A stretch of DNA of 64,000 nucleotides from Vicia villosa (GCF_029867415.1 NC_081186.1:14392930-14456929), one strand, 5' to 3'; positions 45,148-56,780 are shown, counted from the stretch's first letter. Translations and numbers: made by a program. The notes: generated by a model from the letters alone, not told the origin.

Positions 45148-47652
45148 CTAGAAAACATACCTCAGGTAAAAAAGTTCCGGATAAGAGTCCTTCATCTGAC
45201 TCTCTAGCTCCCAGGTAACATTTCCCTCAGCCGGTCCTCCCCAAGCTACTCTGACCAAAGCTATTTCCTTGCCACGCAATTGCTTCAGCCTTCTATCTTC
45301 GATCCTCATAGGTAAAGTTTCAACCGTCAAGTTGTCTTTCACCTGTACATTATCTACTTGGATCACATGGGACGGATCCGAAATGTATTTCCTCAACTGA
45401 GACACATGAAATACATCATGCAAATTTGCAAGCATCGGCGGTAAAGCGATACGATAAGCCACTTCTTCCTCTCTTTCAGAAATTTGGAATGGTCCAATAA
45501 AATGTGGAGTCAACTTCTTTGACTTCAATGCTCGACCAATCCCCGTCATAGGAGTAACTCTCATAAACACATGATCTCCCTCTTGAAACTCAAGTGTTTT
45601 CCTCCTCTTGTCATGATGACTCTTCTGACGATTCTGAGAAGCTTTCATCTTCTCTTGGATCATCTTAATCTTCTCTGTAGTCTGTTGTACAATTTCTGGG
45701 CCAATCACAACACTCTCACCAGATTCATACCAACACAACGGCGTCCTACACCTCCTACGATACAAAGCCTCAAACGGAGCCATACCGATACTCGAATGAT
45801 AACTGTTGTTGTAGGTAAACTCAATCAAAGGCAGATAACTATCCCAAGTACCTCCTTTTTCCAACACACAAGCTCTCAACAGATCTTCTAACGACTGAAT
45901 CGTCCTCTCAGTCTGTCCATCAGTCTGCGGATGATAAGCAGAACTCAATCTCAGCTTAGTACCAAAAACTTTCTGCAAACCTTCCCAAAACTTAGACGTA
46001 AACCTCGGATCTCTGTCTGACACAATACTTGAAGGAATACCATGCAGACTCACTATCTTCTCAATATACAATTGAGCTAGCTTCTCCATCGGATAATCCA
46101 TTCTCACCGGTATAAAATGTGCAGACTTCGTCAACCTGTCCACCACGACCCAGATAGCTTCACAATTTCTGACAGTCCTCGGCAAACCCGACACAAAATC
46201 CATTGATATGCTATCCCACTTCCACTCAGGAATAAACATCGGTTGCATAAACCCATATGGTTTCTGATGCTCAATTTTTGACTTCTGACACGTCAAACAA
46301 GAATACACAAACTCAGCAATTTCCTTCTTCATTCCAGACCACCCAAATAACTTTTTCAAATCATGATACATCTTGGTAGCACCAGGATGAATGCTTAACC
46401 CACTACGGTGTCCTTCTTCTAAAATACGCCTTCGGAGTTCATCAATATCAGGAACACAAACTCGGTCACTAAACCTCAGTATACCGTTCTCGTCAACTCT
46501 GAATTCACCATTCTTGCCTTGGTTGATCAAAGTCAACTTATCAATCAATTCAACATCAGCTTTCCGACCTTCTCTAATCTCTTCAAGAATACCACTAGTC
46601 AGCTTCAGCATACCCAATTTAACACTAGTAGGAGTACCTTCGCACACTAAACTCAAGTCTCTGAATTGTTTAATCAAATCCAATTCCTTCACCATTAGCA
46701 TGGACATATGCAATGTCTTCCTACTCAATGCATCAGCAACTACGTTTGCCTTACCCGGATGGTAATTCAAACCAAAATCATAATCTTTAAGGAATTCTAA
46801 CCACCTTCTCTGCCTCATATTCAGCTCTTTCTGATCAAAGAGATACTTCAGGCTCTTATGATCATTGAATACTTCAAATCTCAAACCATACAAATAGTGT
46901 CGCCATAGCTTCAAAACGAAAACCACAGCTGCCAACTCTAAATCACGAGTCGGATAATTCCTTACATGCACTTTGAGTTGTCTCGACGCATAAGCGACTA
47001 CTTGTTGATTCTGCATCAATACACCACCTAAAACCATCAGCGATGCATCACAATAGACCATAAATGATTCTTTCGGATTCGGCAAAATCAAGATAGGAGC
47101 ACTAGTCAACCTCCTCTTCAGTTCTCGGAATACTTCTTCACACTTTGCATCCCAAATAAAAGCTTGTCCCTTCCTGGTTAGTTTAGTTAACGGCAATGCT
47201 AACTTTGAAAATCCTTCAATGAACTTTCTGTAGTAACCTGCAAGACCAAGAAAACTACGAATCTCTGACACTGACTTCGGAGCTTCCCACTGAGATACAG
47301 CTTCTATCTTTGTAGGATCAACATCAATACCATTCTTAGAAATTACATGTCCAAGAAAACTGACCTCTTCCAACCAAAATTCACACTTCGACAGTTTGGC
47401 AAAAAGTTGCTTCTCTTTCAATAGCTCTAATACAGTTCTAAAATGTTCCGCATGTTCTTCCTCACTCTTAGAATATATCAGGATATCATCAATAAATACC
47501 ACTACAAACTTGTCGAGATAAGGATGAAAGATCTTGTTCATATATTCCATAAAGACACCAGGTGCATTAGTAACTCCAAACGGAATTACAGAATACTCGT
47601 AATGTCCATACCTTGTTCTAAAAGCAGTCTTCTGAATATCGTCATCTTTCAC
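45148..47652 (-). CDS. Chromovirus Pol fragment: RT-RNase H-integrase-chromodomain (834 aa open frame)
   Basis: This is the longest open frame in the window. Residues 1-95 are the RT second half with [12 protein letters not shown] (Asp pair at residues 55-56). RT-linked RNase H follows ([22 protein letters not shown]). The integrase zinc region has [10 protein letters not shown] and [12 protein letters not shown], and the core has [13 protein letters not shown] and QTERTIQ, giving the D-D-E triad. A chromodomain-like [20 protein letters not shown] ends it. It begins in mid-RT because a TAG (47659-47661) replaces a conserved Gln codon; the first codon is GTG, so this is not a natural start. 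Copy 1 carries two extra stops in the same stretch. Without gag, protease and an LTR promoter upstream it is unlikely to be expressed as a working protein. Confidence 0.88.
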   Translation of the reverse strand: MKDDDIQKTAFRTRYGHYEYSVIPFGVTNAPGVFMEYMNKIFHPYLDKFVVVFIDDILIYSKSEEEHAEHFRTVLELLKEKQLFAKLSKCEFWLEEVSFLGHVISKNGIDVDPTKIEAVSQWEAPKSVSEIRSFLGLAGYYRKFIEGFSKLALPLTKLTRKGQAFIWDAKCEEVFRELKRRLTSAPILILPNPKESFMVYCDASLMVLGGVLMQNQQVVAYASRQLKVHVRNYPTRDLELAAVVFVLKLWRHYLYGLRFEVFNDHKSLKYLFDQKELNMRQRRWLEFLKDYDFGLNYHPGKANVVADALSRKTLHMSMLMVKELDLIKQFRDLSLVCEGTPTSVKLGMLKLTSGILEEIREGRKADVELIDKLTLINQGKNGEFRVDENGILRFSDRVCVPDIDELRRRILEEGHRSGLSIHPGATKMYHDLKKLFGWSGMKKEIAEFVYSCLTCQKSKIEHQKPYGFMQPMFIPEWKWDSISMDFVSGLPRTVRNCEAIWVVVDRLTKSAHFIPVRMDYPMEKLAQLYIEKIVSLHGIPSSIVSDRDPRFTSKFWEGLQKVFGTKLRLSSAYHPQTDGQTERTIQSLEDLLRACVLEKGGTWDSYLPLIEFTYNNSYHSSIGMAPFEALYRRRCRTPLCWYESGESVVIGPEIVQQTTEKIKMIQEKMKASQNRQKSHHDKRRKTLEFQEGDHVFMRVTPMTGIGRALKSKKLTPHFIGPFQISEREEEVAYRIALPPMLANLHDVFHVSQLRKYISDPSHVIQVDNVQVKDNLTVETLPMRIEDRRLKQLRGKEIALVRVAWGGPAEGNVTWELESQMKDSYPELFYLRYVF

Positions 47653-47658
47653 ACGTAT

Positions 47659-48304
47659 CTAATGATACCCAGACCTCAGATCAATTTTGCTAAACACACG
47701 CGCTCCAAGCAACTGATCCATCAAATCATCAATCCTCGGCAATGGATACCGATTCTTGATAGTAACCTTGTTCAATTGTCTGTAATCCACACACAGCCTC
47801 ATTGAACCCTCTTTCTTCTTCACAGCAACACAGGCGCAACTCACGGTGAAACACTAGGACGAATGAATTTCTTCTCAAGCAATTCTTCTAACTGCTTCTT
47901 CAGTTCAGCCAATTCAGACGATGACATACGATACGGTGCCATCGACACTGGACTAGTTCCCGGAACCAAATCAATAGAAAACTCCACTTCTCTTTCCGGT
48001 GGTAATTCATTCACATCTTCTGGAAAAACTTCTGGAAACTCACACACCACAGGTAATTCGCTACTCGCCACTTTTTCTTTCACATTCCTCAATGCGAACA
48101 ACATAAACACTGTTGCACCATCTCCGATAGCCTCATTCACCTGTCTAGCTGTCATTTCCAGATCATCAGTACTAACCTCTTCAGGAAAAATTACCGTCTT
48201 TGCAAAGCAGTTGATATGAACACGGTTGAATTCCAACCAGTTCATTCCCAGGATTACATCGAGTTGTTTCAACGGAAGGCACACTAAGTCCACCCCGAAT
48301 TCTC
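47659..48304 (-). pseudogene. Chromovirus protease end/RT start remnant, copy 2
   Basis: A frame at 47841-48293 covers the end of the protease region (QLDVILGMNWLEFN) and RT linker (VFPEDVNELPPEREVEFSI, PYRMSSSEL) and stops at TGA where copy 1 has the Trp of SPWGAP. It is followed, after the 1-bp loss shared with copy 1, by the [17 protein letters not shown] block (47659-47844). Confidence 0.88.
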
Positions 48305-49412
48305 TATAAATGGTAATGGATTGTGATATAGGCTTATGCCTCGTGACGATATGTGATTGTGATGAGTATGCTGTGTTGTCTTGTTTGTCGAGTCACATTT
48401 CATATGCATACTCTGTGACGGCTTGGATTGGCAAACTAGTGACGAAGGCTTATGCCTTGTGCCTCTGAATTGGGCAATTGGTGACGGGGGCTGAAGCTCC
48501 GATTGGTACCACATGCATATGCACAGTTGAGTCGCATATTGAGTCGCATTTTGAATTATTATGTTTATGAAGTGAATGCTATGATGTGTGAATGCATAGT
48601 TTGCGAAGTTGAATTCATTTGATATGAATTGTTGATGTGTGTAGATGTGATATATGTAAATGAAACTAATATGATGAGAATGCGAATATATATCTATTAA
48701 TGATATATGTATATATGTGGAATATATGAACCATGTTTTGCCATTGTTGATAGTTGTATTAATTTACGTTGTGATTATGAAGTGTATGTTATTATGTGCT
48801 TGAATGACATACTTGTAAACTTGAATACATTGTTATAGTTGATAGTTAACATTATTGTTGTGATGCAAATTGCTTATATTGAGAAGTGGTGAATTGTGTA
48901 TGATTTTACCTTTGCTATATGTATTATCATACTTTCCTTTATAATGTTTGATATCTCACCCCTTCTGCTGATGTTTCCCCTGCCATGGGAAATGGGCAGG
49001 TACTCAAGTATAGCTATGGAAGTTTGTCGCTTCATCGTGTCCGGTTGGTGTGTCGCTCTGATACGTAGCACTCGAGGAGTTGTCTATATTGTTGTTTCTA
49101 TGTTGTCCATGTTTTAGTTGTTGAGTTCCAAATTGAATAATGAGAAGTACTATGATGTTTGAAGTTGTTTCCGATTAAATATGATGGTTTGTTTATAAAG
49201 CCGAATGTTATGATCCGCTGCAAATTAAAATGAAGTTGGTTTGTCTAAGAGCTGTTATAAGTTGTTTTGTGCTTCTCTGAGATTAAAGTGCTATGTATCT
49301 GTTTATGAGTTGTTTATATGAAGTAAATGTGATATCCCAAATGCTTGTTGATAGTTTTTAAAATACTCTGATTTCTCACATGATATTTTCGGGTAGAATT
49401 TGGGGTGTTACG
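48305..49412 (+). repeat. 5' LTR of copy 3, last 1,108 bp
   Basis: It aligns without gaps to 53607-54714 of the 3' LTR, with about 13 substitutions counted by eye (around 1.2%). It ends GGGTGTTACG, against ACA in the 3' LTR. The first 1.56 kb of the LTR are missing. Confidence 0.92.
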
Positions 49413-49416
49413 TTAG

Positions 49417-49428
49417 TGGTATCAGAGC
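49417..49428 (+). other. Primer-binding site, copy 3
   Basis: TGGTATCAGAGC lies four bases after the LTR end, as in copy 1. Confidence 0.92.
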
Positions 49429-50280
49429 AGGTCAGCCTGTTCGGCCAAGTTGTCGAGTCAGTTGAGTTGTGTGACAGTTGAATGCTGTTAGTGTTTTACT
49501 CCTTAGTACGCGACATGTGTGTGAAACACTGTTGGTACTTGTTCGTTTTGTTGCAGGGTTAGTTTGAGCGAAGTGGGGGACAAGCTGTGCTTCTCGGATA
49601 TGTTTCAGTTGCAAGTTGTTGGTGCAATATACTGCTTAAGGAGACAGAGCAAGAAATGTAGAAGTTTGTTGGTTTCTGAATTCGAAGGTAACGTGGATTT
49701 AAGATTTTGGTTGTTTAACAAGTCGGAACGTCTTGGAATAAGGATAATTGTTATAAGATGGAATTTAGGAAGTTGCCATATTCAGCATTATTGGTGGACT
49801 GTGAAGTTATCAGTTTAAGTAACTGTTGCGTAGGATGTTGACGTATGAATAATGATTAAGCGACGGATTACGGTAGACCTTGTCAAGGGATCCTTGGCAA
49901 GAGATTGGAAAAGTTGTCGAAGTTGTTGGAACGTTCAAGTCGGAGTTAGAAATGCGAAGGGACGAGTATGATTCCAAGAATAAAAAATGTTGATAATGTG
50001 TAAAGGAATTCTGTTCTAATGTTATCACAAGGTGTCTGTTAGCATGTTTAGATGATTTTGGGAGTTATTGAAGTATGGTACTTTTGGTGACGTAAAGGAT
50101 TCTATTCCAGTTGAGTAACGATGGTTTACGCTACCATTATGGTTGTCGACTATCTATTGACAAATTGAGGAACTGATCACCCTTAATCTCTTGTTGATAG
50201 TATACGGGATCATATTGGAATGGGATAGACTTGTCTTACCAGCTTGATAATATTGGAAGTGAATGAGTCTGTGCAAGATG
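49429..50280 (+). other. Copy 3 leader and degenerate gag region
   Basis: About 850 bp where gag should start. Only fragments could be gag-derived, no zinc knuckle or protease DTG motif is visible, and the 84-residue frame at 49564-49818 has no recognisable homology. It is probably deleted and scrambled. Confidence 0.5.
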
Positions 50281-51829
50281 GTGCGATGTTGTTTAGGTTG
50301 TTTGCAACTTTGGATGTTCATGAGGAAAGAACGATTGAGGAATTGTCGATAGTTGGCACATTTGCATAAGTGTTTCCTGAGGATGTAAGTGATTTACCAC
50401 CGGAAAGAAAAGTTGAGTTTTCGATCGATTTAGTTCCTGATACTTGTCCTATATCGATGGCTCCATATAGGATGTCTGTTTCAGATGTTGAAAGAGTTGA
50501 AGAGTCAACTTGAAGATTTGTTTGAGGAGAGGTTGTTTCGTTCGAGTGTGTCGCCGTGAAGTGCATCTGTTTTTGTTGGTTAAGAAGAAGGAAGGTTTTG
50601 CAAGGCTTTATGTTGAAGCAAAAAGGACAAGTTGTAGCTTATGCTTCAAGGCAACTTAAGATTCATGAGAGGAATTATCTGACGCAAGATTTTGAGTTGG
50701 CCACCGTTGTTTTGTTTTAAAACCTTGAAGGCACTACTTATTTGGATCGAGATTTGATGTGTATTGTGACTACAAGAGTTTGAAGTATTTTCTTGATCAG
50801 AAAGAGTTGAATATGAGACAGAAAAGATGGTTGGAATTCTTGAAGGACTAGGATTTTGGTTTGAATTACCATCTAATAGAAGCGAACGTTGTAGCTAATG
50901 CATTGAGTAGGAAATAATTGTATATGTCTATGTTGATGATTCAAGAATTAGAATTGTTGGAATAATTTCGAGATTTGAGTTTGGTATGTTGAAGCTTACT
51001 TGTGGTATTCTTTATGAGATTAGAGAAGGTCAGAAATCGGATTTGAAATTGGTTGACAAGATGACATTGATTGATCGAGGATATGGTGATAATTTTCAGA
51101 TTGATGAGAACGGTGTCATGAGATGTCGTGATTGAATTTGTATTCCTGATCTTTTGAATTTGAAAAAGAGAATTTTTGGATGAAGGGCATCGAAGTGGTT
51201 GAGTAATTATCCTGGTACTACTAAGATGTATCAAGACTTGAGAAATTTATTTTGATGGCGAGGCATGAAGAAGGATATTGCGGAATTTGTGTATTCGTGT
51301 TTGACTTGTCAGAAGTCAAAGATTGAACATCAGAAACTGTCTGGTTTGATGCAACTGTTGTCCATTCCTGAATGGAAGTTGGATAGCATTTCTATGGATT
51401 TTGTTTTGGGTTTGTCGAGGACATCGAGTAATTGTGAGGCAATTTGGGTCATTGTAGATGGATTGACGAATTTTTCTCACTCTATTTCGATAAGCATGGA
51501 TTATCCGATGGAGAGACTTGCAAAGTTTTATTTTGAAAAAATTGTGAGTTGGCATGGTATTCCGTCGAGTGTTGTTTCTGATAGAGATCCGAAGTTTACT
51601 TATAGATTTTGGAAAGTTTTGCAGAGTGCTTTAATTATTAAGTTGTGTTTGAGTTCTGTTTATCATCTGCAAGCTGATGGTCAAACAGAAAAGACGATTT
51701 AGTAACTTGAGGATCTTTTGAGAGCTTGTATTTTGAAGCTTTGTATGGTCGAAGGTGTGGAACACCTTTGTGTTCGTGTGAGTCTGGGGATAGTATGTGT
51801 AGTTTTGGAGATGAGATGGTTGTGTCGAT
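50281..51829 (+). pseudogene. Chromovirus Pol remnants of copy 3
   Basis: In order: the protease-RT linker ([28 protein letters not shown]; about 50370-50490), then VKKKEG-like sequence at 50579. A jump follows directly to RNase H ([16 protein letters not shown]; about 50630-50690), with the RT palm including the FIDD motif absent. The RNase H tail and linker (50760-51150) have several stops. An integrase frame (51265-51702) has [32 protein letters not shown] and ADGQTEKTI, then a stop. A shortened C-terminus (EALYGRRCGTPLC) ends near 51829, with most of the chromodomain part deleted. Confidence 0.85.
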
Positions 51830-51849
51830 GGTATTTTCGAGGACGAAAA

Positions 51850-52021
51850 GGGTTAATAGTTGTTTACCCCCTTGTAATATGAGCGTATTTCGATTTACCC
51901 CCCTACCGTTGCCAAAGATAGGTTTTGGCAACGGTTTTTTTGAAAAAACCGTTGCCAAAAGATAGGGAGGGGGAAAAGCAAAATTCGCTAACATTACCGG
52001 GGGTTGAATTACTATTAACCC
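51850..52021. mobile_element. 172-bp MULE-type MITE
   Basis: It is flanked by a perfect 9-bp direct repeat GGACGAAAA (51841-51849 and 52022-52030). Ends are inverted repeats GGGTTAATAGT, continuing imperfectly to CCCCC (about 22 bp). The centre (51923-51960) is a near-perfect palindrome built on GGCAACGGTTTTTT. A 9-bp duplication with short TIRs points to the Mutator superfamily. No coding capacity. Removing it restores continuous TCGAGGACGAAAATATTC, the conserved stretch before the PPT. Confidence 0.92.
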
Positions 52022-52038
52022 GGACGAAAATATTCTAG

Positions 52039-52050
52039 GTGGGGGAGAGT
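52039..52050 (+). other. Polypurine tract, copy 3
   Basis: GTGGGGGAGAGT lies directly before the 3' LTR start TGTAACATCC, identical to the tract of copies 1 and 2. Confidence 0.9.
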
Positions 52051-54714
52051 TGTAACATCCCGATTTTTATTAATATTTTTATTATTTATATTAGTAATTA
52101 TATTATTTGGTGTTTTTAATAATAACTTATTTATTTAGTTATTATGTGATATAATAATTATTTAAGTATTTAATTATGTGAGGGTTTGTGTTGTTTGACT
52201 TAATTGAGTTATTAGAGAGATATAACTAAACGGACCTAAGTGATAGAAACATAATGGATGGATTGGTGAGTTAAGCCCAATTGACATAAGTGAGATAGTA
52301 AGAGAAGGTTAGGGTTTTAGAGGTTACTATTTTCATTTGGGGGAAAAGATAGGAAGAAGAGAAAAGAGGCAAAAGAGAAGAGAACAATGGTGGAAGAGAA
52401 AAGCTAGAAGAAACCTCATTTTCGCAGCTATGTTTCAGCAAAGAGTCACCTTAGCAAAACGGACATATTGTTCAATCCAACCGTTGGATCATTGTGCTAC
52501 TTGGACACAACGTTCCTGGCCCATAGAGGTAAGTTCTGACCGGAGCGATTTTGATTTTGAGGATTTTAAGTTCGTCTGATAAGCTGATCCCCGAACTGGT
52601 TTTTAGGTGTGTCCCCAAATGATGTTAGAAATGATTTCTTTTGGAGAAAAGCTTAGAGCTATGGTGAAGTCCATGTTTACCAAGGTAAGGGTGGGGTTCT
52701 TTCATGCTAAAGGGTTGTATGATAGTATGTTATGGTGGGTTTGATTCTATACTTTGATATCCATGTTCTTCTATGTTGCAATTTTGGGTATTTGATGATT
52801 TGTTGGAATGTGCTGATATAAATGTGATAAGTTGTGTGCAATTGATAATCTATGTGTATTAGATTGTTGTGTTTGTTGTGGGTAAACCATTGATAGTGAA
52901 ATAATGGGTTTTGTTGTAGAATTTGAAAATAATGGAATAAAAATATAATAGTTGAATTGAAATTAATATAGTTTGATTATTAATTGGATAATCAAATTAT
53001 TAGTTGAATTGATTCCAATAAGTCTATATGATTGGAATATACTTGGACTTGGACCAATTATTCGGTTTATCGGTAAATTACGGTATTTTGAGAAATTGAC
53101 TGTAATTGTGTTTTGGTTGAATATTCAAGTTGAGAATAATATATTGTTATGCCAATGATGTTGTTTTGATAATTAACATTATTTCTAATTGATTTAGTTG
53201 ATGATTGAAAGTCGATTTGATTTACTTGATATATTGGCATATTGAGATTATTTTGAGAATTGACCGAAAATTGTGATTTCGGTTTGGATGCCTTTGTTGC
53301 GAATAATATTGTGATTGCCAATATGATTATTATTGTGCACTGTTATGTGATTAACCTTATGGTATGAATCCTAGCTAATTGTCGTTAGTTTAGTGGATTA
53401 TGATGATAATTGCGATGACTGTGTTAATATGTGAAATTGAGTAATTGTGCCGATGTGCCGAAACATGATGATAACTGTAATGATCTTGATGATATGAGAA
53501 ATGTATATTTGTGACGATTTTGTGAATACGTGATGTTGTATATATTTGTGAGGATGATTTTGTGACTAAGTGAAGATGAAATATTATGGTGACGTGAATT
53601 ACCTCGTATAAATGGTAATGGATTGTGATATAGGCTTATGCCTCGTGACGATATGTGATTGTGATGAGTATGTTGTGTTGTCTTGTTTGTCGAGTCACAT
53701 TTCATATGCATACTCTGTGACGGCTTGGATTGGCAAACTAGTGACGAAGGCTTATGCCTTGTGCCTCTGAATTGGGCAATTGGTGACGGGGGCTGAAGCT
53801 CCGATTGGTACCAGATGCATATGCACAGTTGAGTCGCATATTGAGTCGCATTTTGAATTATTGTGTTTATGAAGTGAATGCTATGATGTGTGAATGCATA
53901 GTTTGCGAAGTTGAATTCATTTGATATGAATTGTTGATGTGTGTAGATGTGATATATGTAAATGAAACGAATATGATGAGAATGCGAATATATATGTATT
54001 AATGATATATGTATATATGTGGAATATATGAACCATGTTTTGCCATTGTTGATAGTTGTATTAATTTACGTTGTGATTATGAAGTGTATGTTATTATGTG
54101 CTTGAATGACATACTTGTAAACTTGAATACATTGTTATAGTTGATAGTTAACATTATTGTTGTGATGCAAATTGCTTATATTGAGAAGTGGTGAATTGTG
54201 TATGATTTTACCTTTGCTATATGTATTATCATACTTTCCTTTATAATGTTTGATATCTCACCCCTTCTGCTGATGTTTCCCCTACCATGGGAAATGGGCA
54301 GGTACTCAAGTATAGCTATGGAAGTTTGTAGCTTCATCGTGTCCGGTTGGTGTGTCGCTCTGATACGTAGCACTCGAGGAGTTGTCTATATTGTTGTTTC
54401 TATGTTGTTCATGTTTTAGTTGTTGAGTTCCAAATTGGATAATGAGAAGTACTATGATGTTTGAAGTTGTTTCCGATTAAATATGATGGTTTGTTTATAA
54501 GGCCGAATGTTATGATCCGCTACAAATTAAAATGAAGTTGGTTTGTCTAAGAGCTGTTATAAGTTGTTTTGTGCTTCTCTGAGATTAAAGTGCTATGTAT
54601 CTGTTTATGAGTTGTTTATATGAAGTAAATGTGATATCCCAAATGCTTGTTGATAGTTTTTAAAATACTCTGATTTCTCGCATGATATTTTCGGGTAGAA
54701 TTTGGGGTGTTACA
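52051..54714 (+). repeat. 3' LTR of copy 3 (2,664 bp)
   Basis: TGTAACATCC...GGGTGTTACA. It is complete. Blocks with GTGACGAAGGCTTATGCC and GGGGGCTGAAGCTCCGATTG lie near 53740-53800. The 80-residue frame at 52337-52579 lies in the LTR leader and is not supported as a gene. Confidence 0.93.
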
Positions 54715-56780
54715 CCTTCAACCTTGACGCGTTGGATACGCTGGAGTGGAGATCTGATGGTTGGTTTTGGGGGGTGCATTGTGGTCTTTAGGAAAGGCAT
54801 AATATTGGATCTATGGACCAAACACAACAAACAAGTCATCAAAAATAAGAAAAATAATAAGCAAAAACCCGGGGATCGAACCCAGGTCTCTCTGGAGACC
54901 AGCAATACGCCTCAACCATCTGTGCCAACTTTCCACGCTGTTAAGGAGACGCACGTCTTGAAATATATAAAAACACCATGTTTTAAATTTAGAAAATACG
55001 CGCGTTGCCTTCTTCTTCTTCGCTGGTTTGCTGAAACAAAAGGCAACGCTTTTGGAACGTGGTTATAGCCCTGCAAGAATCAATCTAGCAAACAATCATC
55101 AAATAACATCGATTAACAACCCAAATTAACTATAAACAGACTCACAAATCCCATGATGTCTTTGATTTTGGTCAATTTTCCCTAAAAAGAGAGGTCCCAA
55201 TTGAAGGTTCTAAAACCCTAACAATGGTGAATGGAGTTCCCTGCACTTAAAACTCAATTAACACATCCAGAAAGCTTGCAAACATGATTATGAGCCTTAA
55301 TATACAATCAAACCATATTTATCATGCGTAAATCACTACAATCGAACTTAAAAAAAAATGTGCAAACTGTGGCTTGCTAGGAATGATCCTGAGTGTTTTC
55401 AGCCTCGATAGTGATTGGAAAAGCTTCAGGGCACCTTCAGGAATGTCTTTTGGTCCTTCAAACTCTTTGAATCGGGCTGTGTCGTGAATTCGAAATTCCA
55501 CTTTCTTCCAACTTTAAGCGCTCGACTGTGGCTTCTGTTGGCTGCCAAAAACCTCCTTTTTCGTCTGGGATTGTAGTATGCATTTATAGGAATAAATTAG
55601 GTTAACAATATTGATTCAGATCTTTGCCAATAGTATGATTGAGTATGAAACATTTTTTATTGGAACTTGATTGAAAATATTCCTAATTTTGGCCAAAATC
55701 ATTCCATTCTCCCACCAATCTTGCATCCACGAATTTTTGAAGCAAATATGGAGATTTGGATGATTGAAATTGATTAAGAATCAAATCCCAATCAAATCTC
55801 TTCATACTTTCTTAATTATTTGACTTAAATCATATTTTTAATGAACAAAAATTCAATAAAAAATAAAATAAAAATCAAAGGATCGTGGATTTGGACATAG
55901 AGTTTCTAGATGATTTGGAAACCAAGATTGGATCTTAAAAACTTAGTCCCATTTGCAAGAAAATTCATTTTGGGCCATATTCATTTCACATTTTTCTCTC
56001 TAATTTGTCCAACTTTGACAAGGCATATCTCCCTCAATTTTTATGGTATGGAAGTGTTCTAGGACTTTTTCGAAAGCTCAAGATGTCCCCTACAATCCAC
56101 TTTGGAATATAATTTGCATTTGAGAATTTTATCTTGAAGATATGCTTCCTGACAAAAAACTGCTTTTTGCGAGCTTCTAGAATGACATGTAATGTATTAG
56201 CTCATATCTCTCAAATGAAGCATTTTTGGACTTGGCTTTAGAGAGACAAAGTTGTAGGGAATGCAATTTCCATCAAAATAGGCTTTGGATGGAGAATTAC
56301 TGATGTTCCATGTGAAAGTTATGGCTGGTCAAAGTTCAGTTGACTTTTAGGTCAAAAACCCTAATTTCGAAGCTTTGAGTTTTGTTGATTTCTGAACTTT
56401 CCTTGATGAATCATGATCAATCCTTGATCAAATGATGAATGATACTTCAAAATAAGGATGTTGACAAAAAATTAGGAGTTTTGACTGTACTTTGACCACG
56501 GTTGACTTTTAGGTCAAACTAGTCGACTGTTGTCTTTCTGAGCTTTTGACTGAGCAATCCTATGAATCAGAACTTGAAACTTGATGTGAGGATTCTTTGT
56601 GGCATATGAGAGGCCATGGAGTTCGCTTGAAGTATCAGAAATTGATTTTACTTTAAGAAGATCAAAACCCTAGTTTGAGGGTTGTTGTTTAGGAGAGTGT
56701 ACATTCAGTCAAGTCTTGAGCTTTTGATATTCAACTGAGCTTGAGTATGAAAATATGGTGGGAAATTTTGGGGTATGACA
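54715..56780 (-). repeat. 5' LTR of Tat/Ogre-like element, proximal part
   Basis: The LTR start TGTCATACCCCAAAATTTCC lies at 56780 on the minus strand. 55245-56780 matches the 3' LTR 28889-30423. 54715-55244 continues the LTR beyond the point where the 3' LTR is truncated. It is broken at 54715 by the chromovirus cluster. Confidence 0.88.
54866..54932 (-). other. tRNA-like module in Tat/Ogre-like 5' LTR
   Basis: The minus strand has CTGGGTTCGATCCCCGG, a T-arm with a 5-bp stem (one G-U) and standard B-box core. It is preceded by a GGTCTCCAGAGAGACC hairpin and an A-box-like ATGGTTGAGGCG. It starts about 1,850 bp from the LTR start, close to the equivalent module at 58921-58985 (about 1,985 bp). 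Confidence 0.65.

Larger units (their letters stand above)
45120..48304 (-). mobile_element. Chromovirus copy 2, truncated (lacks gag and 5' LTR)
   Basis: This is internal sequence nearly identical to copy 1, from the PPT (45120-45131) up to the protease/RT linker. It ends at 48304, where GAATTCTCTA switches to plus-strand LTR sequence TATAAATGG. Gag, most of protease, PBS and 5' LTR are absent. Confidence 0.92.
48305..54714 (+). mobile_element. Defective chromovirus copy 3 (plus strand)
   Basis: It has a 5' LTR remnant 48305-49412, PBS 49417-49428, an internal region without complete gag and with a large RT deletion, a MITE at 51850-52021, PPT 52039-52050 and a 3' LTR 52051-54714. It is related to copies 1 and 2 at protein level but is a distinct, diverged subfamily (different LTR, no TACGCGTA array). 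Its left end is lost at the fusion with copy 2. Confidence 0.9.
28889..56780 (-). mobile_element. Non-autonomous Tat/Ogre-like LTR element (with nested cluster in its 5' LTR)
   Basis: In minus orientation the element has a 5' LTR from 56780 to about 35527 (interrupted by the chromovirus cluster 37225-54714), a PBS at 35504-35521, an internal region of about 5.1 kb, a PPT at 30436-30424, and a 3' LTR from 30423 truncated at 28889. Both LTRs start TGTCATACCCC and share the CACTTAAAACTCAATTAACA block (28889 and 55245). The internal region lacks reverse transcriptase, RNase H and integrase; only a Gag scrap (33841-34143) and blocks of tandem repeats are seen. Excluding the cluster the 5' LTR is about 3.76 kb, close to the 3.98-kb solo LTR at 56987-60969. 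Confidence 0.78.

Noticed and set aside
45148..47652. Treating the 834-residue frame as a complete functional polyprotein
   Set aside because: It begins in the middle of reverse transcriptase at a non-ATG codon after a stop, without gag, protease or 5' LTR.
52337..52579. 80-residue frame in the copy 3 LTR leader
   Set aside because: It is basic and low in complexity, with no counterpart in related elements; it is most likely untranslated LTR sequence.
37220..54719. Target duplication around the whole chromovirus cluster
   Set aside because: Left flank CTGAG and right flank CCTTC do not match, as expected because the two outer LTRs belong to different, fused elements.
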